The position numbers were made by a program, and so were the translations under genes. The notes beneath the pieces were generated by a model, which ran no database searches, was not told where the DNA came from, and worked only from the letters and a program-made list of their open reading frames with translations. From Phaeotremella fagi (Eukaryota > Basidiomycota > Tremellomycetes > Tremellales > Phaeotremellaceae), in contig BCHU01000018.1 in assembly GCA_001599715.1 (NCBI GenBank), positions 62,001 to 126,000 on the forward strand: a DNA stretch of 64,000 nucleotides, read 5' to 3'. Positions 12,336 to 22,818 of this stretch are shown in pieces. Numbering within the stretch: the stretch's first letter is position 1; each line of letters opens with the position of its first letter.

Positions 12336-14584
12336 ATGAATCGGAAGGGCAAGGCAAAAGACACAATTGACAGCGAACCTAGGAAGAGAGTGAAAAAAGC
12401 ATGTGATCGATGTCGCCAGCAAAAGCTCAGATGTGATGGATTTCAACCCTGTGAACAATGCTCTAACAGAGTAATCGTTTGCTTTTTTGTGAGTGTGGAT
12501 GATCGTTTATCTTTGACCGACTGATAAATCGAAATGTTCTGCTATTCATCTAGCAGGACGGAGTTGCAGAGAACTCTAATTCAAATCAAAATGAAACCAT
12601 CAGTTCAAATCCTACCACTCCCGTTAACGAGAGTGTCGGTGCGTAATTTTCGTCCAAGTGACTTCTGCTTCTGACCCCTCATCTCGCCTATCAAACAAAA
12701 AGTTCCACATCCTTCCAGCTTCGATGGTTTCTTCAACACCGGTTCAACTATACCTGGTGAGTAATTAAGCTGGGATTCTACTGTCGCTTGGATGAGTGAA
12801 CTAAAACTTCATTGTAGCTATCCCAGAATCAGTTCCTTGGCCGTATCGAGATGATCAGAATTTGGACACTCATGGTTCATCGTTGTATCAATTTGTTGCT
12901 GGGGGCGCGGGTCAGAGTAATGGTATACTTGAACCAAGTGAGTACACAGATACACCACAATCCACTATCTGATACATCTTTTGCATAAGATGGACAATCG
13001 TTTGATCAATCGTGTTCTTTCGATCCTCACTTATTTCTCCCACAGAATTATTCTGTAAAGCAAACCTTAGAGCAAACCTTAGAGCAATACTTGGATCAAT
13101 TACTCCAAGGAAGTGGCATTTCGTCGGATGCGAACGCTTCGACGAGCTTTTTGACACTAACTCCACCCATTCAAAGTAATCATCCTTTTCCAACTCCTTC
13201 CGACTTCCAGCCCCAGGACTATGGCATTGGCTCATTACAAAAGCTCCATACGACCATCCCAACTTTTCGTGAATCCTCGACTACCTCCGTAGCTCGGAAC
13301 AATGTCGATCAGTATCCCAATGTAATAGAATATCAACCACAGGGCACTTTGATGCCTGGGCCATTAACTGCACATCCGCATGCTCCAGGCGAAAGTTCCT
13401 TTCCATCAGTCGATAAATCGTCGAGGGCTTCATTGTCCAATATCATTTACGCAAAGCACAAGAGTAGGCTTTGATAGCGAATTGCCTGTCTGACTGTTTT
13501 AGTTCCCGACTGGACTGTTAAATGGCTTTTCGATGGGTTCTTCGAGATCCATGATGAAAGATATAAAAATATCTCAATTCGTTGGTCAACATATCCTCCC
13601 CCAAGTTTTTCCCGTCATTTCTTTGAAGGCGGCGTGTTCTCATATCGATTTCCTGATAACAATGGTCCCACAGTCATACTTCATGTAGATGCAATCGAGG
13701 GTCGAATTGAATGGACGATCACTGCCTCATCATCATCATTCTACCCAGGAACACACGAGGGTTACATCAAACTAGCTCACAGGCCCAAAAATCGGTCGTA
13801 TTGGCGCTGGGCACCAATTTTTCCAGTATGGGAAACTCCAATTTATTCACCATACATTAGTGAACACGGAACCTGGTCTATTGCCTCCGGATACAATTCG
13901 TCTGTCGTTGGCGGCGCATATCGCATCACTTCAACTCTAGCAGCCTTGGTTGAATATGGTGGAAATCCGAGCAAAATGAAGGAGACTTTAGGACATTATT
14001 ACCTCTCCCTCCAACCTTTTTATCCCGATAGAGTGTCTAGAGATGGCCAAACTTGGTTTGAAGACGTAGTTCTTTTCTTTTCTCGAACACATTTGAAATC
14101 CCCAGAACAAGACCAGAATAAACATCTACCACTGTTGGAATCGGACGGACTGCGAGAGAATGCGATATATGCAATTAGAGCTATACTTAGGCAGACATTT
14201 TATAACGATGTGAAGGATCAAGAGGAGGGCTTGGAAGAGCCTCCTCCGCATCTGCGTCCATCTGGATACAGCAAGGAAGGACCCATATTAGATGACACTT
14301 TCAGGGCTGTGAGAATCAAGACCAGACTTGACCTTTTGGAGGAGGAACGGAAGTGGGCAGATGTTTTCTATCAACCTTGTAGGCTGGCCACCACAAGAGA
14401 TGCCCTTCGGTAAGTGAACAGTCATTAAACTTCGACTTAGTGAATTTGACTTTTGCTCAGTTCACAAGAGCGCGCCCGTATTATTGAGTTTTCCGAAAGC
14501 TCAAGCCCCAATTGCGTGATGATAGACTCTAGAAATTCGAACCAGGATCGAATTCTGCTATGGCCCAGCTTTGCTTTTGAATGA
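12336..14584 (+). CDS. Zn(2)-Cys(6) fungal transcription factor
   Basis: About 620 residues in about eight exons. The first exon encodes KRVKKACDRCRQQKLRCDGF and continues to a sixth cysteine. The spacing is C-x2-C-x6-C-x5-C-x2-C-x6-C, the Gal4-type binuclear cluster, at residues about 23-46. Reading through GTAATC to the GTGAGT donor is required to include the sixth cysteine (SNRVIVC). A Ser/Pro/Gln-rich middle follows. The C-terminal regulatory region begins VPDWTVKWLFDGFFEIHDER and contains RSYWRWAPIFPVWETPIYSP. It should be a nuclear sequence-specific regulator; the target pathway is unknown. It is divergent from an unknown gene 337 bp away. Confidence 0.85.
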
Positions 14585-14974
14585 TATCAATGTTAGGTTA
14601 TAGCATAATTAAAAATGTAGTGAATATTTAAGAGCTCGTACCTTCTGTCTGATAAGGAGAGAAGAGGAGTGAATGTATGAGTACAACCCCTCGACACCTC
14701 TCTTCTCCTCCTTTCTCTTCTCCTCCTTATCCTATCTGACCTTATCCTTCTCCTCTCTTATCCTCTGTTCACTTCATTCGACCTTCAGTCATGCATGCAT
14801 AACCAGTCACTCAAATTGGGTAGTGGTGGATACTTCCCTTTTCCCTCGGACCGTGAAACCGGCTCGGGATAAGTATGAAGCGGTGGATATTGCTCAATCC
14901 AGGATTTGAATGAATATCTCCATCTCTGATATCAACATATCTCAATCTACATCCAACAACAATCAACAACAGCA
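14585..14974 (+). promoter_or_regulatory. Pyrimidine-rich upstream region
   Basis: This spacer is 390 bp. Positions 14690-14790 are dominated by TCTTCTCC-type pyrimidine tracts on the plus strand, preceded by a matching purine stretch (gagagaagaggag, about 14656-14670). The two could pair as an imperfect stem. It should hold the promoter of the downstream lactonase-like gene. Confidence 0.4.
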
Positions 14975-16182
14975 ATGACAAAACATACAATCCTTCTAGG
15001 TACCCACGATTTCTTCATTCACACAGTGGAATTCGATACCGAGTCCAAAACACTCGTGCAAACTGAGAAACTACCGTTCGTCGAGGATCCAAGTTGGTTA
15101 CATCCACATCCGTAGGTCCCTCCTGTTCTATATTCCAAAATCGATGCATGCTAACATGGATGACCTTTTAGTACCAACAAAAATATTGTCTACTCCAACG
15201 GACACGTCGATGGGAAAGTCTTTTGCCTGAAGGTCGATTCCAAAGGCAAACTTGAGATTCTAGATGAAGCTACGACGAATGGTGGTGGACCCACTCATCT
15301 AGGTGTCCTTCCTGATGAAAGCGGAATAATCATGGCCCATGTGAGTACATCTCTTCTAGTTCTTAGTTCCAAACTGACCACCCACAGTACAAAACAGGTA
15401 ACATCTCCTTAATCCCCCTCTCCAAAGAGGGTCGATTCCAAGCAACCCATCCAACCCCGAACCAAACTTTCCAACTCCAATACCTCCCCAACAAACATTC
15501 ACGACAAGAAGCTTCCCACGCCCACCAGATTGTTATTTACAAGGATGAAGTGTTGGTACCCGATTTGGGTAGTAACGTTGTTTGGAGACTTAAATGGGAT
15601 GGCGAGAAGTTTGTGGAGGTTGGGAAAGTTGATGGTTTGGAGGATGGGGATGGACCTAGACATTGTGTTGTTCATCCCTCAGGTGGGCAATCATGTCTGA
15701 CAATATGACTAACGATGATAGGCGCGTACATCTACGTTCTCAACGAAGTATCCTCCAAACTCTCCGTTCACACTCTCCCACCCACCGGTCCCTCCAAACT
15801 CCTAAACAAACTCCCCATCTACCCATCCACCGACCTAAACAATCTGGACGTCATGACGTCCGCCGAGATAATCCTCTGTCCACCCCAGGCAGACGGGACC
15901 TCCCTCTTAATCTGTACGAACCGAGACACACCACGTCCAGAGGGCGATTCATTAGCTCTATACAAAGTATCCGCTGATGGTGCAGTAGTGGAGAGTGCTG
16001 GTTGGTACGAAGGTGTGGGAAGTAGTATTAGGGCTTTGGAGGTTAGTCCAGATGGAAAATATTTGGTTACGGCTGGAAGGAATGGTGGGGGGGTGGTCAT
16101 TCTTGAAGTTGATGAGTTGAAGTTGAAGGAGGTTGCTAGGACTGATATTGGGAGAGTTGTGGTTCCTTTGTGGTTGAACTAG
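14975..16182 (+). CDS. Lactonase-type seven-bladed beta-propeller protein
   Basis: Four exons encode about 354 residues. The family (YbhE/6-phosphogluconolactonase-like and muconate-lactonizing-like) is indicated by GDGPRHCVVHPSGAYIYVLN, the hallmark blade, where the last intron splits the Ser-Gly codon. Further blades show NIVYSNGHVDGKVFCLKV, GGGPTHLGVLPDESG, VVIYKDEVLVPDLGSN and IRALEVSPDGKYLVTAGRN. There is no signal peptide, so a cytosolic enzyme hydrolysing a sugar or muconate lactone is likely. The true substrate cannot be read from sequence. The ATG at 14975 follows an A-rich leader. Confidence 0.8.
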
Positions 16183-18604
16183 ATATGGTTTAGTTGCGTT
16201 GTAGAGAATAAATGGCTTGCTGGGTGTGATGTAAAGCGGTGTAGTGAATTAAAGTTCATTGAGCGATCAGTGCGTTTCTACGCTGTGTATATAAAAAGAT
16301 AGATCTCTTGAATCTCTTTCTTCTTCTTCTTCTACTTTTTCTTCTTCGTCATTTATGGCCTCTTCTGTCTCATTCATTTGAAATAGGAGATTGGATAACA
16401 GTAGGTTAAACATCACTCAGAGGTATGTCATATTCTCGTTCTCATCACTCTCGTCGCCATCACTAGCATCAATCCCTTTCATCGACTACTCAACTCGTTG
16501 ATTGATCTGTATGCTCCTCTCATCCATTTTCATCACTGGCTTTACCTCCATGGTGACTTGCCATACCCATCCTCCATCTTCATCAATCCTAGTACCGTCC
16601 ACAGTCATCATTCAACTCATCCATGTGAACTCCAAGATTCTTCCCCTTTTCTCATCACGCTTCTTCGTGTCTAATCCCATCTTAGATCGATGAAAAATTT
16701 CCCATTACATTACTTCATTGTACTGTGAATTCAACGATCAACGAATATGACAGTCGGTATCATCAAAAGTGAGTCTGAAATTAACCTCTCACCAAGAAAC
16801 CCACCATCAATCCATCCACTCCCTTCAATGAATACCGTGGATTGTACTAACACTGCGACAAAAATCAGCTAATTAAATGTCAGAAGCTTAACATGGTAAT
16901 TGTCAAATTCTCACTCCTTCTATCCTTTTATTAATGATCATCCTCAAGGTAGAAGGATAAACGAATGGTTAATGAGATCAATTTTGTTTAGTACTACTAC
17001 GTTAAGACTGACAGGTTAATTGGTTAACGGGGTAAAATAAGAGTTTAACAAGGGGAGCGAAGGGATGAAGAACGGGATAACGAGGGTAAGGACGACAGAT
17101 TAAAACATAGGGCTAACTTTACAAGATAACACTCTCACTGGTTAAGATCATCATGATCAACAGTCAAAGTATTGGATAACAAAAAAACATTATAGTACGA
17201 CAATCTCAATCAACCAACAGTAGGTTGTGTGATATCGATATTCGGAACGTCAAAGGTCATTCGATCACTCACGTCACTGTCCCGATGATTCGTTTACAAC
17301 TGCAAAGTATAATACGATAGGGAGGTCGAGACCTGATTGATCGAACGATACTTTCTCAAAGTAGCTGTCAGCTAGGTCTGGTCGAGATCGTAGAAAGACT
17401 TTTGGTGTATTACATACACTTCTGGTCGATCTACAAACTTGGGTACACACTTCAGAAGAACGTGAACCTGAGCTTTGAATGACAGTTATTCAGAAACCGA
17501 ATAATTGGTATTCACAACCAAGTTGTGTTCGTCTCGTGAGTACTTCGACCATTCCCGTATGTCGCCAGCAAGCTGATGATAAAAGGCGAATACGACTTTT
17601 ACTCACGGTATAGTGTCATCACGGCGCTAAAAGAAAATGCTTTACTCCTGGACAAGTTTACGAATAATCTCAAATCTACGAAAAAATGCACCCACGAAAA
17701 ACAATTCAAGAATATGGATAAAAGGAGTTCGAAATCTCACGGAGACGTCCTTTGATTCACTCCTCTTTATTTGGCACCTCAACCTGAGGACCTCTATGAA
17801 ACGATCATAGCATATCTTTTGAAATTTTCGCTGGTCATTCTTTTCTAATGGGGTTTGACGATTCACGTAAACTGCGTTTAGCTCAAACCTTTGAGCCTGA
17901 AACATTCCTTTTTTCGATCTTTACTCTCGCCTCCCCCCTGTCAATCATGATGATCGATAGTAACCCTCCGATCCACCTTCGACATCCCTCGTGATCCGAT
18001 TTCATCTGAAGTGAGTACTCAAGTGTTATTATCTGATGTCGATTGATGGCTGATATTTTTCTGTTTAGCTGGCACGAATGCACAGTGAGTTCATGGTATA
18101 CAGTAGTCGTGACGGTTTCTGACCAACGCTATCGTCCTTAGGTGAAGTTGAATGAGGGGGCGCCATCACGAATCAATATATCCGGAGCTATTCTGTTATT
18201 TCGTTTGTAGACTTTAACTTAATGGCCAGATGTATGGGAATGGTGGATTATCACCTAAAGCACATGAGCAATTCGATTAAGTTGAATTCCATTGAGGTGA
18301 AACTTCCCTGCGGCAATTTAGGCATCTCTGTGATCAGTGTCTGAACAGTCTATGTTAAAATTCGCCGTGCTCTTGTATCGAGACCAATCTACGAGGTCAC
18401 CTTCTAAGAGTTGTCGTTTCCCTCAAATCATTGCAGAATCACCACAAGAGATGAGTAAACTCTACTACGACCGCCAACCAAAAGAACGATCAGCAACATG
18501 TTAGAGCCTAGGGTTAGGATCCTCGATGTTCCAAGTGAGAGCACTATAAAGCACTTGATAGACATGAACTGAGCGATACCACCACCAAAAATAAAAAAAC
18601 AAAG
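16183..18604. other. Long intergenic region without a supported gene
   Basis: I see only short frames. A TTC-rich tract lies at about 16316-16350, just after the lactonase gene, and several AT-rich TTAAC-rich stretches lie at 16850-17160. No tRNA, transposon or recognisable protein is seen. A non-coding transcript is possible but unsupported. Confidence 0.5.
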
Positions 18605-18688
18605 TGAAAAGAGGCGGGCTCGAACCGCCGACCTTATGCGTAGCAAAGGATGTTAAGCATATGCGCTAACCAACTGCGCCACCCTTCC
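18605..18688 (-). tRNA. tRNA-Val (AAC) with a 10-nt intron
   Basis: The minus strand folds as a cloverleaf: acceptor GGAAGGG/TCTTTTC (with G-U pairs), D stem GCGC/GCGC around AGTTGGTTA, anticodon stem TATGC/GCATA, T arm GGCGG-TTCGAGC-CCGCC, discriminator A. The anticodon loop is TTAACA...C with the 10-nt intron TCCTTTGCTA (plus strand 18641-18650) one base 3' of the anticodon. That is the canonical intron position. Anticodon AAC (plus strand 18652-18654 as gtt) reads valine GUU/GUC codons. Total length is 84 nt, so 74 nt mature. Confidence 0.88.
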
Positions 18689-18999
18689 GTTCCCTTCTTT
18701 CATACAACTTTGGATATATCCTTGTTTTGGCGCAATCTTTTCCAGAACCACCTCCCTCCATGCTCAAGATGTCCAGTCGCAGCGTCGTATAGCAGACTCT
18801 ATGTGTTCAAAGCAAATCTGAGCTTGAATTCATCCGAAAGTCATATCACGAAACTTTTACCCTTAATCTTTGCTTCAAGATGATTTGACGGATCCGCTCT
18901 ATCAGCGGGTATACCAAACCCGCCTTCTTGTTGTCTGTTCTTCAAGTTCAATTTGTTGCGTAGCAATGTCTCTAGAGAAACAACCTCACATCCTGCAAA
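18689..18999. other. Spacer upstream of the broken oxidoreductase locus
   Basis: This 311-bp segment lies between the tRNA 5' end and the ATG of the FAD oxidoreductase fragment. It probably holds the former promoter of that gene. No motif is identified. Confidence 0.3.
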
Positions 19000-19678
19000 A
19001 TGTCACCATTTGGTCCAGGTATTCTACCATCCGAATGGGTTCTATCACCATGGCAAAGATCGACTCGAGAAGATCCATTAGTGAATCACGGAAGAGATGA
19101 TCCGCTACCATCTGCTGCCGACGTTATAGTTATCGGTAGCGGTCTTGCAGGTAAGTTGGATCTCTCAACTTGAAACTAATTCTCCAGGTTCTGTTACTGC
19201 CTATAACATACTCAAATCCCAAAATCGTCCTCAAACAGTCGTAGTTCTCGAAGCCAGAGAAACATGTTCCGGAGCTTCAGGTCGTAACGCAGGTCATTGT
19301 CGTCCAGACGCTTTCCGTGGATTCAACAATTTCTCGAAATTCCATGGAACAGAACAGTCCAAAGCCATTCTCATCTCTGAAAAGATTGCATTGGAGAAAA
19401 CAGCAGAATTCGTTGATCACCATCAAGTGGAATGCGAATTTACTCCGAGACAAACGGTTGATGTTTGTTTGAATGCGGAATTTCAGGAATACGCGTCGAA
19501 AGCTTTGGACGATGCTTTGAAAGCTGATGTTGATGTTTCCACGGTAAAGAAGCTGGAGGGTTTTGAGGCGAAAAAGGTAGGAATGCCATTTGGATGAGAC
19601 TGATCGAAAGACTTGTCGATCAGAGAATTGCGTCGGAGCTTTCGAATGGCATGCAGCAACCTTGAATCCATCTAAACT
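19000..19678 (+). pseudogene. 5' half of a FAD-dependent oxidoreductase, truncated
   Basis: Translation from ATG 19000 gives MSPFGPGILPSEWVLSPWQR, then the Rossmann motif ADVIVIGSGLAGS across an intron, and CSGASGRNAGHCRPDAFRGF. These match the paralogue at 40411-42336 (ADVVIIGSGI; CSGATGRNAGHCRPDQYRGF). After FEAKK, a short intron (from 19577) leads to VGAFEWHAATLNPSKL, aligned with the paralogue's SVFAWEASTLHPWKL. The match ends where that paralogue's exon ends. The substrate and C-terminal FAD-contact half is missing, so a working DAO-type oxidoreductase is unlikely. The sequence then passes straight into a fragment of another gene. Confidence 0.75.
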
Positions 19679-19687
19679 ATGTTACAG

Positions 19688-20321
19688 TAATTGAATTGGG
19701 AAAGCAGTACGAGAACGGACCCAAAGACGGTGGTCTAATGATTTTAGAAGGGTCAATGAAGCTATTCGAAACCTTCTTCCAACATCATCCAGAACTGAAA
19801 CCATCAGATAAAGAACCGTTGATCGATTGGTTCGCTCATACGCTGGAAACTCTTGAATGGTTTTTGGAACGAGGTTGTACTTGGAAAAAAATCGAGGCTG
19901 GTCCTGGTGATTTGATACTTTGGGATAGTCGATGTATACATTATGGAGATGCTGCCAGAGGTGATCGACCGAGGATCGCTAGTTGTAAGTGCTCCCACAT
20001 ATACGTATACTCAGTATTGATGTTTGGATGCTTTACTGGTAGATGTTTGTTATAAACCTGCAAAACAAATTTCAAAACAGATGGCGGAATCTAGAAAGGA
20101 ATGTTTTGAACAAAAATGGGGAACGGTAAGCATCAACTGTACAGTGAACCAATACACAGTTATACTGACCTGGGATACAGTCTCATGATCCTCTCAATTT
20201 CCGGAAATCAATACCTGGACAAGGCAATTATACCCTTTCAGAAAATGAAGTGATTTTACCGAGAAAAAATCCGATTCTTTCTGAACTGGCTTTGAAACTT
20301 GCTGGTGTTGTGGATTATTAG
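19688..20321 (+). pseudogene. 3' half of a PhyH-type Fe(II)/2-oxoglutarate dioxygenase
   Basis: The frame begins abruptly at an intron-acceptor-like ttacag and reads ENGPKDGGLMILEGSMKLF, then EAGPGDLILWDSRCIHYGD, YVCYKPAKQISKQMAESRKE and KWGTSHDPLNF, across two introns, to TAG 20319-20321. This is the C-terminal part of the phytanoyl-CoA dioxygenase-like family. The distal iron-binding His (in SRCIHYGD) is present. The N-terminal half with the HxD motif is absent, and there is no start codon. It is probably a remnant fused by deletion to the FAD oxidoreductase fragment just upstream. Confidence 0.7.
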
Positions 20322-20705
20322 GTTGAGGTCAAATTTTAGTCCATTTTTTGGAGATTAAGTTACTGAGATGGCCTTTAACGTCATCGTAACGGCAGGGTTA
20401 GTATCATGACTGGCGGATGCATAGATTTGTTCTCTAAACTGCTGATATATGTATAACTATGAGCACGACTAGCCCCACAGTATATGAATTGTTTCGGGAT
20501 ACTTGTTCCAGCTTGTTCTCACACGTCTCAACTCCTTCTAACGCTGCGCAGCTCTCTTATTTAACGTAATCTAGCGCTCATGCAGGCATGAACTAGTACT
20601 GTTCGGTCTTCACTTCTTCACGGTCAATCGGCGATGGGGATGGGTTCCATCAAAAGCTATAAATGAGTGGATTATTACCTCAATCCCCTTCAACATCCTC
20701 ACACC
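20322..20705. promoter_or_regulatory. Upstream region of the methyltransferase gene
   Basis: This 384-bp spacer lies between the PhyH fragment and the methyltransferase ATG. A TATA-like ctataaatgag lies at about 20658, some 50 bp before the ATG. Nothing else is recognised. Confidence 0.35.
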
Positions 20706-21569
20706 ATGTCAGAATTCAACACCCGTATCCAAACACTCTCCGATAACGTCAGAGCCCTTTCTATAGTCGGCGCAGCCATCAAAATCCGTAACAACCAAAC
20801 CATAGAACCATCAATCAGACAGCATCTCCTTGATGGCGCTGAAGCGGTCCTAGGTGAAAAACTAGACTCGATAGATGAACCCACTTTACTCCAAACCCTC
20901 GGTTCCATCAACATGACCTTCATCGAGACCAACGAATTATTCCAGAACCCCGCTAGACCAGGTCAATGGTTAGTCCAAGATGAAAAATTGTTACAGACCC
21001 AAGGTCAAGCTTCTCGTTTCGCTTTTCGAAAGATTGTTTCTTTAGCTCAAGATCGACCGCTACTTAAACAAACATTTGAAGGGAGATTCTTGGATATTGG
21101 TGCAGGAGTCGGTGGGATGAGTCTTGAGGCTGTGGACACTTGTCCGAATTTATTGGTTGATGGGATAGACATTTGGTCACCTGCTTTAGAACTCGCCAAA
21201 AAGAATGTTGCGGAGAATCAACATTCCAATCGAATCTCTATCAAACATCTCAACGTGTTGGAACTAACACCCGAACCCCGATATTCGTTAGTATGGTTCC
21301 CGACGATGTTCATGAAACGAGCTACAGTTCTTCAAGCATTAGACAGGATTGTTGAAGCTTCAGAGAAAGGTTCTTATTTGGTAGCTACTACTTATTACGT
21401 TCCTGAGGAACCGGTCGCTGCTTCCTTCGTCGCTTTGAGGACTTTACGTAGTGGTGGAGAGATTACGGCTTCTGGGGAGGTGGAAGGGTTGTTGAGGGAA
21501 CGTGGATATGAGGAGGTGGAGTCGGTCATGACTCCTGTTGCGGTGTTTACTTTGGGGAGGTTGGGGTGA
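20706..21569 (+). CDS. Class I SAM-dependent methyltransferase, intronless
   Basis: A single exon of 287 residues. An N-terminal helical domain (residues about 1-100; QTLSDNVRALSIVGAAIKIR) precedes the Rossmann fold. Motif I is RFLDIGAGVGGMSLEA and motif II is VDGIDIWSPALELAKKN. Motif IV lies around YSLVWFPTMFMK, and the C-terminal beta strand is YLVATTYYVP. It resembles small-molecule O-methyltransferase-like proteins; the substrate is unknown. I chose the ATG at 20706 over an upstream in-frame non-ATG extension. The absence of introns in an intron-dense region is notable. It converges on the DUF3224 gene. Confidence 0.8.
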   Translation: MSEFNTRIQTLSDNVRALSIVGAAIKIRNNQTIEPSIRQHLLDGAEAVLGEKLDSIDEPTLLQTLGSINMTFIETNELFQNPARPGQWLVQDEKLLQTQGQASRFAFRKIVSLAQDRPLLKQTFEGRFLDIGAGVGGMSLEAVDTCPNLLVDGIDIWSPALELAKKNVAENQHSNRISIKHLNVLELTPEPRYSLVWFPTMFMKRATVLQALDRIVEASEKGSYLVATTYYVPEEPVAASFVALRTLRSGGEITASGEVEGLLRERGYEEVESVMTPVAVFTLGRLG

Positions 21570-21789
21570 TGGTGGAGTTTTGGACGAGGGAGAGGTGGAT
21601 GGTGGGTGGGTTTAAGATGAATCGTGTGAACCGTGAATTTCTGAGTAGTCGCAGAACCATAATATCGTACATTACTTGATTTCATTAACGCTACCAAACC
21701 AATCAGTCGTAACACCACCCTATCATCAAACCGTCATACCATTGAAGAATCCAAACCTCAACTAGAGTGACCCAACCAAATCCCCCAAC

Positions 21790-22191
21790 CTAAAGAACCA
21801 AATCGAAAACATACATAACCTCCCCCTTCCCACCCTCAACAGTCTCAAACTTTCCCTTCCCTTTAACCCCTTCAGCCTGTCCAGTCCCAGTCCCCTCAAC
21901 AACATCAAACTCTCCCTTGACGACATAACTAGCAGCATCAAAAGTTCCCTTGCCCTGTGTAATGAAACCACCTCTAGAACCTTTGATTTCGATATCGACG
22001 TTATCTGAGAAAACGTAGGACGCGTTACCGCCTTCGGTGTAGGCCATTAGGTAGTGGACTTTGAGGGTACCTTTGAGATCTTCGAGTGAGAACTCGGCGG
22101 TGGCTGGGGTGAGTCGCGGGTAGTGTTTTAGGGTACGGTCTTCGTCCCAGGAAACGGATTTTGTAATGGAGGTGAGTGTTTGGGTGGTCAT
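21790..22191 (-). CDS. DUF3224-family small beta-barrel protein
   Basis: A single exon of 133 residues. The pattern SVSWDEDR, then HYPRLTPATAEFSLEDLKGT, HYLMAYTEGGNASYVFSDNV, SRGGFITQGKGTFDAASYVV and FDVVEGTGTGQAEGVKGKGK is that of the DUF3224 family (allene-oxide-cyclase-like barrel), common in bacteria and scattered in fungi. The biochemical role of the family is not established. It has no signal peptide and no introns. It is convergent with the intronless methyltransferase 220 bp away. Confidence 0.75.
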   Translation of the reverse strand: MTTQTLTSITKSVSWDEDRTLKHYPRLTPATAEFSLEDLKGTLKVHYLMAYTEGGNASYVFSDNVDIEIKGSRGGFITQGKGTFDAASYVVKGEFDVVEGTGTGQAEGVKGKGKFETVEGGKGEVMYVFDLVL

Positions 22192-22818
22192 TGTGGGTGG
22201 GGTCGTGGTTGTGGTAATGGTTATGGTTATGGTTATCGCTATGTAGTGATAATGTCAGTTGGATAAGAAGAGAGTCAACGTCAAGAATTCCCATGAGTAT
22301 TTATATGCAGGAATCCTACGCACCAGTTGACTGGATTCTATAAGTAGTTGACTGGACTGACACTGTAAATGGGTGGTGACTAGACTCAACGGGACCTGAT
22401 CGTCGTAATGCACTGTAACTTAGATGTAAAGTGGCACCTTGGCATTCTCGATCTACTTCCGAGCCTCGAAAAAAACAAAACAAAACGCTGATACTTTTTG
22501 TTAAAAGTTACCCTCCCTTTGACGACGTTAGCTACACAGAAAGGATAGCTACACTATCCCTAAGTTATAACCTAAGAGATACGCTTTGACCTCAATCCCC
22601 CTCGATGGCACCGTGCGATCAATCAATCAAACTGACTACGGAGGAGGTGATGTGTGGCGTTGTTTTGATCTTACTCCAAACGAGTTGAATATACTAACAG
22701 ATCTTGTCGCTTTGTTTTTATTTACTCTTCATTCATTCCCTCTTTTTTACATCCATACTAGCTACCAAGCATTCACGCTCTTTGATCTCTCAAAACTCAC
22801 ACTCGTTAAACCACCAAA
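22192..22818. promoter_or_regulatory. Divergent intergenic region
   Basis: This spacer separates the DUF3224 gene (minus) from the first secreted cysteine-rich gene (plus). Right at the DUF3224 start lies a GTGGT/GGTTAT-rich imperfect repeat (22190-22240). The plus-strand half has gaaaggatagct (about 22539) and the conserved 18-mer described separately. Confidence 0.4.
22609..22626 (+). promoter_or_regulatory. Conserved upstream element, copy 1
   Basis: The 18-mer caccgtgcgatcaatcaa lies 210 bp before the ATG of the first cysteine-rich gene. It recurs exactly at 24272-24289, 184 bp before the second copy. In both places gaaaggatagct lies upstream. Conservation could reflect a regulatory site or simply the duplicated promoter. 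Confidence 0.45.

Noticed and set aside
14530..14560. attcgaaccaggatcgaattc as a tRNA T-arm
   Set aside because: It lies in the last exon of the Zn2Cys6 gene and no cloverleaf forms around it.
10690..14584. Divergent pair considered as a homeodomain mating-type locus (HD1/HD2)
   Set aside because: Neither protein has a homeodomain; the plus gene is a Zn2Cys6 factor and the minus gene is unknown.
22025..22294. Minus-strand frame rich in His and Asn upstream of the DUF3224 gene
   Set aside because: It is a shifted reading of the GGTTAT/GTGGTT repeats at the DUF3224 start and overlaps its coding frame; no splice signals or homologue pattern.
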